7,193 nucleotides of DNA from JAAXTT01 sp964530215 (GTDB lineage: Bacteria; Bacillota; Desulfotomaculia; Desulfotomaculales; Desulfocucumaceae), in the NCBI GenBank assembly GCA_964530215.1, contig CAZHAJ010000091.1, positions 1 through 7,193 of the forward strand. Direction: 5' to 3'. Below the pieces are notes generated by a model. It had not been told where the DNA came from, did not search any database, and was given only the letters and a program-made list of their open reading frames with translations. Below, piece by piece: positions 1-5,383 of the stretch. Positions within the stretch are counted from its first letter, which is position 1. Every line of letters begins with the position of its first letter. The translations under genes and the position numbers were made by a program.

Positions 1-151
1 ACATTACCTTGATTCCGTGGGGATGGCTAAAACTTTTGGTTAAAATAAGTTTTACTTTCCCACGTGTCAGTTTACCTGTTCGTTGGTCTGCTTTTAAAAC
101 TATATCCACCAAAGAACCTATTTTAATATTGTTCCTAATTTTTCCGTCCAT
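1..151 (-). CDS. ywbE: YwbE family protein (DUF2196), 3' end cut by window edge
   Basis: The minus strand from the ATG at 151-149 reads open for 50 codons to the left edge. It gives a small basic protein that starts MDGKIRNNIKIG and contains LVDIVLKADQRTGKLTRGKV followed by SHPHGIKV. This matches, from memory, the YwbE family of Bacillus and many other bacteria (about 60-70 residues), so only a short C-terminus is missing. The family is a tiny conserved protein of unknown biochemical role, probably a small beta-rich fold. Its start lies 10 bases behind the guaA stop, so it is very likely the third gene of the hpt-guaA transcript. No good Shine-Dalgarno sequence is visible in the short gap, which may mean translation depends on ribosomes finishing guaA. 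The identification rests on the family motif DQRTGKLTRG; function remains unknown. Confidence 0.85.
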   Translation of the reverse strand, partial: MDGKIRNNIKIGSLVDIVLKADQRTGKLTRGKVKLILTKSFSHPHGIKVM

Positions 152-161
152 TTATAGTTAT

Positions 162-1703
162 CTATTCCCACTCAATGGTGGCTGGGGGTTTGGATGTTAT
201 ATCATAAAGTACTCGATTTATCCCCTGCACTTCGTTTACCAGCCTATTGGATATTGTCTCCAGCACATCATAGGGTATCCTTGCCCAGTCTGCGGTCATT
301 CCATCGTGGCTGTGAACCGCTCTTATGGCCACAGTGTGACAATAGGTTCGCCCGTCTCCCATAACGCCGACACTCCGCAACCCAGGAAGGACAGCAAAAT
401 ACTGCCATATCTTTCTTCCCAGACCTGCCTTTTCAAGCTCACTGGTAACAATAAAATCTGCTTCCCTAAGGAGGTCCAAACTCTCTTCATTTATTTCCCC
501 TATAATTCGGACTGCAAGACCGGGTCCGGGGAAAGGTTGCCTCCAGACTATGTTTTCAGGCATTCCCAACTCTTTTCCCAGTTCCCTTACTTCATCCTTA
601 AAAAGCCAACGCAGTGGTTCAATAAGTGACAAACTCATATCTTCCGGCAGCCCCCCCACATTGTGGTGCGACTTTATAACCGCCGAGGTCTCTGTTCCGC
701 TTTCCACTACATCCGGATACAAGGTACCTTGAACCAGATAATCTATATCACCCAACTTATCAGCTTCTTCCTCGAAAACCCTGATAAATTCTTCCCCTAT
801 GATTTTTCTTTTTGTCTCAGGATCTGTTACACCTGTCAGTTTTTCCAAGAATCGCTTTGAGGCATCCACATAGATTAGCTTAATGTTAAAGCCGTCGCGA
901 AAAGCTTTAAGCACCTCTTCTGCCTCACCTTTCCTCAACATACCGTGGTTAACGAAAATACATGTTAATTTATCTCCCACTGCCCGGTTGACCAATACAG
1001 CTGCTACAGATGAATCAACGCCACCGCTTAATCCACAAATCACCTGTCCGTCACCGGCCATCTCTTTAATTTCATTTACGGCATGTCCTATAAAGGATCC
1101 CATATTCCAATCTCCTGAACAGCCGCAAATCCCGTAAAGAAACTGCTTAAATATCTCCTGCCCCTTTGGGGTATGAACCACCTCCGGATGAAATTGCACT
1201 GCATAAAGATTTCTTGAATAGTCAGCCATGGCGGCAACCGATGCCTGTTCAGTGGATGCAGTAATTTTAAAACCCGGGGGAGGCATTTCTACTTTATCAC
1301 CGTGACTCATCCAACACTGCTCAGTGACAGAGAGCCCACAAAACAGATCTTCCCTGTCCTTCACTTCTAATGTGGTTTTCCCATATTCCCTAAGTTCCGA
1401 GCGAGCCACCAGACCTCCCAACTGAAAAGCCATTAACTGCATACCGTAGCAGATTCCTAAAATGGGCATGTCCAAATCATAAATACCGGGATCACAGGAA
1501 GGCGCCCCTTCATCATAAACACTGGCAGGGCCCCCGGAAAAAATTATTCCTTTAGGATTTTTTGACTTAATAACATCAAGAGGCGTATTGAAGGGTAGCA
1601 TTTCACAGAATACCTTGAGCTCCCTTACTCTTCTGGCTATCAACTGGCTATACTGTCCCCCAAAGTCAAGCACTATCACCATTTCTTGTCCCAATTCAGT
1701 CAC
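162..1703 (-). CDS. guaA: GMP synthase (glutamine-hydrolysing)
   Basis: GuaA makes GMP from XMP, glutamine and ATP in the cytoplasm, the last step of de novo guanine nucleotide synthesis. At 513 residues it has the normal full length. The N-terminal class I glutamine amidotransferase (about 8-190) shows the nucleophile Cys85 in GICYGMQ and the His172/Glu174 pair in VQFHPEV. The ATP pyrophosphatase domain (about 200-390) shows the P-loop GLSGGVDSS (224-232). The C-terminal dimerisation and XMP-binding domain ends in the typical ITSKPPATIEWE. The start is GTG at 1703-1701, chosen because a perfect GGAGGT (1711-1716) lies 7 bases upstream; the first ATG, at codon 8, would be too far from it. The gene follows hpt after 29 bases and precedes ywbE by 10, which indicates one purine operon. 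All catalytic motifs are intact, so the assignment is secure. Confidence 0.98.
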   Translation of the reverse strand: MTELGQEMVIVLDFGGQYSQLIARRVRELKVFCEMLPFNTPLDVIKSKNPKGIIFSGGPASVYDEGAPSCDPGIYDLDMPILGICYGMQLMAFQLGGLVARSELREYGKTTLEVKDREDLFCGLSVTEQCWMSHGDKVEMPPPGFKITASTEQASVAAMADYSRNLYAVQFHPEVVHTPKGQEIFKQFLYGICGCSGDWNMGSFIGHAVNEIKEMAGDGQVICGLSGGVDSSVAAVLVNRAVGDKLTCIFVNHGMLRKGEAEEVLKAFRDGFNIKLIYVDASKRFLEKLTGVTDPETKRKIIGEEFIRVFEEEADKLGDIDYLVQGTLYPDVVESGTETSAVIKSHHNVGGLPEDMSLSLIEPLRWLFKDEVRELGKELGMPENIVWRQPFPGPGLAVRIIGEINEESLDLLREADFIVTSELEKAGLGRKIWQYFAVLPGLRSVGVMGDGRTYCHTVAIRAVHSHDGMTADWARIPYDVLETISNRLVNEVQGINRVLYDITSKPPATIEWE

Positions 1704-1732
1704 AAATAATACCTCCGTAATGAATAATAATT

Positions 1733-2257
1733 CTAAGGTGTTATCACTACAATATCACGTAGATTCCTGTATTTTTCACTATAATCAAGACCATAACCCA
1801 CCACAAATAGGTCTGGTATTGTGAAGCCGTTATAATCCGGTATTATTTCCACTTCCCGTCGGGAAGGCTTGTCTAAAAGAGTGCATATTTTCAGGCTGGC
1901 CGGCTTTCTTGATATCAGGTTGTCCAGCATATATTTTAAGGTAAGTCCGGTATCAACAATATCTTCCACTACGATAACATGCTTATCTTCAATACACTGT
2001 TCAAGATCTTTTAAAATTTGAACCACACCGGATGATTTACTGGCATTGCCATAACTGGAAAAGATCATAAAATCTATAGTTAGCGGTAGCGAAATCTGCC
2101 TAATCAGATCAGCCATAAAGATAAATGATCCCTTTAAAATACCGATAACCAGTATTTCTTTCCCTTGATAGTCTTTTGATATGCTGTCCCCCAAGTCCTT
2201 AACCTTTCGAGCAATCTGAGCTTCTGTCAACAGCAATTCATTAATGACTGTTTTCAT
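1733..2257 (-). CDS. hpt: Hypoxanthine(-guanine) phosphoribosyltransferase
   Basis: Hpt salvages hypoxanthine and guanine by transferring the phosphoribosyl group of PRPP to give IMP or GMP. The 174-residue length is typical of bacterial HPRTs. Visible motifs are ILKGSF (40-45) at the PRPP pyrophosphate loop, the flexible loop around SSYGNASKSSG (67-77), the PRPP-binding motif VIVVEDIVDTGLTL (94-107) with the acidic pair Glu98-Asp99, and the C-terminal GYGLDYSEKYRNL (154-166) that is characteristic of this enzyme and helps form the base pocket. The start is ATG at 2257-2255. The only Shine-Dalgarno candidate is GGGG about 8 bases upstream, which is weak. It is the first gene of the unit with guaA and ywbE, which fits joint control of GMP supply by salvage and synthesis. 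Guanine versus hypoxanthine preference cannot be read from the sequence. Confidence 0.96.
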   Translation of the reverse strand: MKTVINELLLTEAQIARKVKDLGDSISKDYQGKEILVIGILKGSFIFMADLIRQISLPLTIDFMIFSSYGNASKSSGVVQILKDLEQCIEDKHVIVVEDIVDTGLTLKYMLDNLISRKPASLKICTLLDKPSRREVEIIPDYNGFTIPDLFVVGYGLDYSEKYRNLRDIVVITP

Positions 2258-2292
2258 TGATTATACCCCAATTATTAATCTAAATCTCACTT

Positions 2293-2324
2293 AATATATT
2301 CTAACGTTTACCTTCTTTTGTCAA
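2293..2324 (-). promoter_or_regulatory. Candidate sigma-A promoter of hpt-guaA-ywbE
   Basis: On the minus strand a perfect -35 hexamer TTGACA lies at 2324-2319. Two -10 candidates follow. GAATAT (2301-2296) has an ideal 17-base spacer but matches only 3 of 6 consensus positions. TATATT (2298-2293) matches 5 of 6 but with a long 20-base spacer. Either would give a leader of roughly 30 bases before the hpt ATG, too short for a riboswitch. The -35 is convincing; the exact -10 is not settled. Confidence 0.5.
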
Positions 2325-2370
2325 CTACTTTCAAAGCTTGTAAGTAGTTACCTAAAAAAGTCTCTGACAC

Positions 2371-2398
2371 AAAAAAAGGGCCTCCCCAAAAGGGAGGC
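2371..2398 (-). terminator. Rho-independent terminator, minus strand
   Basis: The minus strand shows GCCTCCC (2398-2392), a 5-base loop, GGGAGGC (2386-2380), then CC and seven Ts (2377-2371). This is a GC-rich 7-bp stem with a T tract, a textbook terminator for leftward transcription. It sits about 210 bases past the stop of the gene at 2609-3319 and about 45 bases before the hpt -35, so it insulates the hpt promoter from read-through. On the plus strand the T tract is missing, so it is probably one-directional. Confidence 0.85.
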
Positions 2399-2556
2399 AA
2401 AACAAATAGGTGTTATTATTGAATAAGTAATAACAATATATCCAATATTGTATTTTTATAAAATATATTAATGGCCAATTGCTATTAATTGACAACCAAT
2501 AGCCCTAGAAATGCGCCAGAGGAGATACAAAAACCCAGTTTTTGATACAAATAAAA
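2399..2556. other. AT-rich spacer with small inverted repeats, no gene seen
   Basis: This stretch lies between two minus-strand terminator hairpins. I find no ORF with a start and a ribosome binding site on either strand. It holds several short inverted repeats: GTTATTA/TAATAAC (2412-2418 with 2428-2434), a palindromic CAATATTG, a GCTATT/AATAGC pair near 2481-2503, and the hairpin described at 2524-2551. It could be decayed sequence or a small untranslated RNA; nothing seen decides between these. Confidence 0.4.
2524..2551. repeat. Short hairpin flanked by direct repeats
   Basis: The 8-base direct repeat GATACAAA occurs at 2524-2531 and 2544-2551. Between and overlapping the copies is a perfect 7-bp inverted repeat, CAAAAAC (2528-2534) and GTTTTTG (2538-2544), with the 3-base loop CCA. 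It is not followed by a T tract on either strand, so it does not look like a terminator. Its role, if any, is unknown, and chance is possible in AT-rich DNA. Confidence 0.35.
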
Positions 2557-2583
2557 ATACATCCGAAATTTTAATGGATGTAT
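2548..2583 (-). terminator. Probable terminator just after the 2609-3319 gene
   Basis: Read on the minus strand, ATACATCC (2583-2576) and GGATGTAT (2564-2557) form an 8-bp stem with an 11-base loop, followed by TTTTATTTG. It begins 25 bases after the stop codon of the preceding gene, the expected place. The stem is AT-rich and the tail is broken by an A, so it is likely weaker than the second terminator at 2371-2398, with which it would act in tandem. Confidence 0.55.
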
Positions 2584-2608
2584 CTTAAATTTTTTAATTT
2601 CTTCTATA

Positions 2609-3319
2609 TTAACCTTCGGCTCCCATGGGTGGAATAATACTTATTTTTTCATCAAAATCTTTAAAATTTATTGTTACCATTAAATCCTCAGTCAGATTTT
2701 CAGTTCCGCCCGTTGCCGAAGCCAGCATCTCTGCTTTTCTTATTAAGCTTTCTTTTGGGTCTATCCAAATTTTAAATTTAAATTCATTGTATTTTAACTC
2801 TAATAAAGGATTTGATACGTGCGGCATTATCTCAAGCACCACTGTTTTTACCCCGTCTATTTCTTCAGAACCCAAATTATTGATTTGGGTTACTTCCCTG
2901 AATTGAAGAAGGCCCATGGGGTTGAACTCTGACATAAATAATTCCGACTGAATCAATGAATTGCCCTTCATGGTAAACCACCGCTCAGACCACGGATCTT
3001 TCATGTATGTAACATCATCTATATAGAAAAATTCCATTTGAGAATTTTGCATAGTACCCTTTATGTGGACTTTATTTGGTCCTGCTCGTTCACCTTCCAC
3101 CATAGTAATTGTATCTTTGCCGTTCTGCCTTACATTTACATTATAGCGATAGGTGGAACAAGCCAATGTCTTAACTATTGCATCATCCAGCAACTTGTCA
3201 TCAGATACTGAGACCCTGTTAATAAAAGTAAGCCCCATCCAGAAAACCAGTATTAAAACAAACATAAACGGGATTAAAAATTTTTTCTTATTAAGATAGT
3301 ACCAGTTTGCCCGATACAA
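2609..3319 (-). CDS. Membrane-anchored extracytoplasmic protein of unknown function
   Basis: I do not recognise this 236-residue protein as a named gene. A positively charged N-terminus (NKKK, 10-13) precedes one hydrophobic segment (about 14-33, FLIPFMFVLILVFWMGLTFI), which suggests an uncleaved signal anchor with the rest outside the membrane. There is no lipobox cysteine; the only Cys is at about 54. The soluble part alternates beta-type segments such as GKDTITMVEGER, KVHIKGTMQN, MEFFYIDDVTYMKD, ERWFTMKGN, VKTVVLEIMP, FKIWIDPKESLIRKAEM and MVTINFKDF. This pattern resembles the LolA/LppX-like open beta-barrel of DUF6612-type or lipoprotein-sorting-like Firmicutes proteins, which would suggest binding a lipid or envelope ligand; that is inference. 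The start is TTG at 3319-3317, supported by AAGGGGGTGA 7 bases upstream. It is a single-gene unit, divergent from the YpjD gene and followed by its own terminator. Confidence 0.8.
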   Translation of the reverse strand: MYRANWYYLNKKKFLIPFMFVLILVFWMGLTFINRVSVSDDKLLDDAIVKTLACSTYRYNVNVRQNGKDTITMVEGERAGPNKVHIKGTMQNSQMEFFYIDDVTYMKDPWSERWFTMKGNSLIQSELFMSEFNPMGLLQFREVTQINNLGSEEIDGVKTVVLEIMPHVSNPLLELKYNEFKFKIWIDPKESLIRKAEMLASATGGTENLTEDLMVTINFKDFDEKISIIPPMGAEG

Positions 3320-3483
3320 AGAGTCACCCCCTTATCTTAATACAAAATATACTTGCCGCAGGGGCTATTTATGATTAAATCTATATAAATCAGTTTCTGT
3401 AATTAAATGAATCCGGAATTAAAGTAGAATAATATATAAAAAACTGTTAAAATTAAGTTGTTTTTAGATAGCGGGGTGTATTG
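3320..3483. promoter_or_regulatory. Divergent intergenic region carrying two promoters
   Basis: The two flanking genes point away from each other, so promoters for both must lie here. The leftward gene has a -10-like TATATT on the minus strand (3351-3346) and a strong Shine-Dalgarno AAGGGGGTGA. The rightward gene has GGGGTG at 3473-3478. I could not find a convincing paired -35/-10 for either gene; the area around 3381-3390 and 3425-3440 is AT-rich with several TATA-like hexamers. No riboswitch or operator palindrome is recognisable. Confidence 0.4.
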
Positions 3484-3831
3484 GTGGAAATCAGACAAAT
3501 GCAAGACATGGTAGACCAATGGATTGGTCAATTCGAAGAAGGATATTGGCATCCTTTATCAATATTGGCAAGACTCACCGAGGAAGTTGGCGAACTGGCC
3601 AGGGAAATCAACCATCTATATGGTGAAAAGCCCAAAAAAATGCAGGAGCAGGCAGGAGATTTAGAGCTTGAATTGGCTGATATTCTATTTATTGTCATAT
3701 GCTATGCCAACTCCCTTAATATTGATTTGGAAGATGCCTTTTTACGGGTAATGAAAAAATACCAACACCGTGACAGCCAACGCTGGACCCCAAAAAAAGG
3801 CTTAGAAACCCACACTGAGGAGGAAAGTTAA
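3484..3831 (+). CDS. ypjD: MazG-like nucleotide pyrophosphohydrolase (YpjD type)
   Basis: This 115-residue single-domain protein belongs to the all-alpha NTP pyrophosphohydrolase (MazG) superfamily, which cleaves nucleoside triphosphates to monophosphate and pyrophosphate using Mg2+. The metal-binding motif is visible as EEVGE (Glu33, Glu34, Glu37) in RLTEEVGELAREINHLYGEK, with the second part ELAD (Glu63, Asp66). The GQFEEGYWHPL and YGEKPKK segments, and RDSQRW near the end, closely resemble B. subtilis YpjD as I remember it. The actual substrate, perhaps a modified or house-cleaning nucleotide, cannot be read from sequence. An in-frame TTG at 3481 directly precedes the GTG at 3484; I prefer GTG because GGGG (3473-3476) is then 7 rather than 4 bases away. 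The TAA stop shares its last A with the ATG of the DUF1015 gene, so the two are translationally coupled. Confidence 0.9.
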   Translation: MEIRQMQDMVDQWIGQFEEGYWHPLSILARLTEEVGELAREINHLYGEKPKKMQEQAGDLELELADILFIVICYANSLNIDLEDAFLRVMKKYQHRDSQRWTPKKGLETHTEEES

Positions 3832-5177
3832 TGGCAGAAATCATTCCTTTCAAAGGCATTAGATACAACCAAGAAAAAACTGGCAATATGGCTGAACTGG
3901 TGACCCCTCCCTATGATGTAATTGACGGGGAAGCCCAAGAAAAATATTATCAAAAAAATACGTACAATATCATTCGATTGGAATACGGAAAAGTAAGACC
4001 CAACGATGACCTGACCAATAATCGCTATTCCAGAGCAGCAGAACTTTTTAAAAACTGGCTTGATAATGATATTTTACAAAGGGATAAGGAACCGGCATTA
4101 TATCTGTATGAACAGGAATTCAAATTAGACGGTAAGCAAGTTATAAGAACAGGTTTCATTTGTGCAGTCAAAGTAGAGCCTTACGAAAAGGGAGTTATTC
4201 TTCCCCATGAAGAAACCCTTCCTAAGCATAAAGAAGACCGATTGAAGTTGATGAACGCCTGCAAATGCAACTTTAGCCCCATCTTCGGTCTTTATTCAGA
4301 CAAAGAGATGATTGCAGCATCGCTTTTAAAAGGGGAGGCAAAAAGCAAAGAGCCGGATGCAGTTTTCAAGGACGAAAACAATGAAATACATAGGCTTTGG
4401 GTTATCGTAAATAAAAATATTATTGAGTCGGTACAAAATAATCTGAAACACAAACGTCTATTTATTGCAGACGGCCACCATAGATATGAAACAGCACTGA
4501 ACTATAAGCAACAATTTGATAATCAGCCACGAAAAGATAATAACTTACCTTTGCATAACTATGTAATGATGCTGTTGGTAAACCTTTATGACCCCGGACT
4601 TATTATTCTGCCTACCCATAGACTGGTTAAAAATGCGGAAGCTGACAGAACAAAATCCTTGACAGAAAAACTTCAGCAGGATTTTATACTTGAGGAATAT
4701 CCCTTGGAACCAGGTAAAAAAGATATCAAAGATTTTCTAAGGGATTTGAGCAAATTTAATGATTGTGATAACAGTACCTCCATACATAGCAATGTTTTTG
4801 GCATATATCTTGGCAACGGCAGGCTTATTAAGGCAACTCTCAGAGAATCGAAAAATTTGCATATGCTGATGCCCCCAAATAAGTCCTCAGCGTGGCAGGG
4901 ACTTGATGTGTCGGTTTTACATTCCTTAATCATTGAAAAACACCTGGGCATAGGGCCCGAACTGTTAGCAAAAGGTGACCATGTTATTTATACACGGGAA
5001 GAGGAAGGGGCTTTAGAAGCTGTAGATCGGGGAGATTTTCAGCTGGCTTTCTTCTTAAATCCCACAAATATTGAAGAGGTTACCGAGGTGGCAGAAAATG
5101 CCGAAAAAATGCCACAAAAAAGCACCTACTTCTATCCCAAAGTAATTTCAGGGATGGTAATTAATCCTCTTTATTAA
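3831..5177 (+). CDS. DUF1015 family protein
   Basis: This is a full-length, 448-residue member of the DUF1015 family (Pfam PF06245, from memory), a widespread cytoplasmic protein without an established activity. Family signatures are all present: VTPPYDVI (24-31), LPHEETLPKHKEDRLKLM (124-141), FIADGHHRYETAL (211-223), FFLNPT (407-412) and the C-terminal AEKMPQKSTYFYPK (424-437). No signal peptide or membrane segment is seen. The DGHHRYETA stretch looks like the phosphate-binding motif of ParB/sulfiredoxin-fold proteins, a group that includes the free serine kinase SerK. In other anaerobes DUF1015 genes often sit beside serA and serC, as I recall, which would fit a serine-related role; no such genes are in this window. 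Translation starts at an ATG overlapping the upstream stop by one base, with GAGGAGG (3817-3823) inside the upstream gene. The start and family are secure; the function is not. Confidence 0.92.
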   Translation: MAEIIPFKGIRYNQEKTGNMAELVTPPYDVIDGEAQEKYYQKNTYNIIRLEYGKVRPNDDLTNNRYSRAAELFKNWLDNDILQRDKEPALYLYEQEFKLDGKQVIRTGFICAVKVEPYEKGVILPHEETLPKHKEDRLKLMNACKCNFSPIFGLYSDKEMIAASLLKGEAKSKEPDAVFKDENNEIHRLWVIVNKNIIESVQNNLKHKRLFIADGHHRYETALNYKQQFDNQPRKDNNLPLHNYVMMLLVNLYDPGLIILPTHRLVKNAEADRTKSLTEKLQQDFILEEYPLEPGKKDIKDFLRDLSKFNDCDNSTSIHSNVFGIYLGNGRLIKATLRESKNLHMLMPPNKSSAWQGLDVSVLHSLIIEKHLGIGPELLAKGDHVIYTREEEGALEAVDRGDFQLAFFLNPTNIEEVTEVAENAEKMPQKSTYFYPKVISGMVINPLY

Positions 5178-5195
5178 AATAGAAGGATTCGGAAG

Positions 5196-5226
5196 AATAC
5201 AGGAGACAGAAGGCAGAATTTTACAG
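5196..5226 (+). repeat. Short degenerate heptad repeat, CAG every 7 bases
   Basis: The stretch reads as AATACAG, GAGACAG, AAGGCAG and then ATTTTACAG. CAG recurs at 5200, 5207 and 5214, with a last copy at 5224 displaced by three bases. It lies directly behind the DUF1015 gene. I associate such CAG-rich purine heptads with dispersed intergenic repeats of some clostridial genomes, but that is memory only, and three units are little evidence. Confidence 0.3.
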
Positions 5227-5227
5227 C

Positions 5228-5272
5228 GGACATCATATATAAATTGACTAAGGAGTTCTTTATATGATGCCC
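5228..5272 (+). promoter_or_regulatory. Hairpin enclosing a Shine-Dalgarno and start codon
   Basis: CATCATATA (5231-5239) pairs perfectly with TATATGATG (5261-5269). The stem can be extended outward by GG (5228-5229) with CC (5271-5272) across one mismatch. The 21-base loop holds a full TAAGGAG (5249-5255), and the tandem ATGATG start of the small ORF at 5264 lies in the 3' arm. Folded RNA would hide the start codon, an arrangement like an RNA thermometer or translational switch. It could also be chance or a read-through structure behind the DUF1015 gene. Confidence 0.4.
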
Positions 5273-5332
5273 TACATAAAAGCTGACCCGCACCCCAGCA
5301 ATAAAGTAACCCGTACCACTGGTGATAAGTGA
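5264..5332 (+). CDS. Possible 22-codon small ORF ending inside the terminator
   Basis: An ATGATG start at 5264 is preceded by a perfect TAAGGAG (5249-5255) at 8 bases, better than the sites of several real genes here. The predicted peptide has 22 residues, starting MMPYIKADPHPSNK, and is basic with no membrane segment or recognisable motif. Its TGA stop (5330-5332) falls at the tip-side end of the 3' arm of the terminator at 5308-5347, so a ribosome translating it would cover the hairpin. It could be a genuine small protein, a regulatory leader-type peptide, or an accident. Against it, there is no downstream plus-strand gene for it to control within the window, and its start codon is paired in the hairpin at 5228-5272. 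Confidence 0.25.
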   Translation: MMPYIKADPHPSNKVTRTTGDK

Positions 5333-5347
5333 TACGGGTTTGTTTTT
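5308..5347 (+). terminator. Rho-independent terminator of the YpjD-DUF1015 operon
   Basis: AACCCGTA (5308-5315) pairs with TACGGGTT (5333-5340). After one C-A mismatch the inner CACT (5317-5320) pairs with AGTG (5328-5331), leaving a 7-base loop. TGTTTTT follows, giving a strong rightward terminator. On the minus strand the stem is followed by ACTTTATTG, a poor T tract, yet it is the only strong hairpin behind fliY, so it may also stop leftward transcription to some degree. Confidence 0.88.
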
Positions 5348-5383
5348 GGGGTCTACTCGTTGGACATGTCTTTTTATGAAGTT

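Noticed and set aside
9..629. 206-codon plus-strand ORF
   Set aside because: It lies opposite the 3' half of guaA, is rich in Pro/Ser/Tyr/Cys without any motif, and has no ribosome binding site; guaA on the minus strand has all its catalytic motifs.
883..1137. Plus-strand ORF opposite guaA, rich in Ser, Thr and Pro
   Set aside because: It is the antisense of the GuaA ATP pyrophosphatase region and shows no independent coding signal.
2260..2265. Perfect TATAAT on the minus strand just before the hpt ATG
   Set aside because: The correctly spaced upstream position is GAGATT, not a -35, and transcription from here would leave almost no leader; the TTGACA at 2319-2324 is the better start of a promoter.
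2258..2324. Purine riboswitch in front of hpt-guaA
   Set aside because: Only about 30 bases separate the likely transcription start from the hpt start codon, and no aptamer-like core is visible.
2625..2906. 93-codon plus-strand ORF opposite the 2609-3319 gene
   Set aside because: It starts in the antisense of that gene, and the minus-strand protein has a convincing signal anchor, start site and terminator.
4673..4951. 92-codon minus-strand ORF opposite DUF1015
   Set aside because: The plus-strand reading is a complete DUF1015 protein with family motifs on both sides of this stretch.
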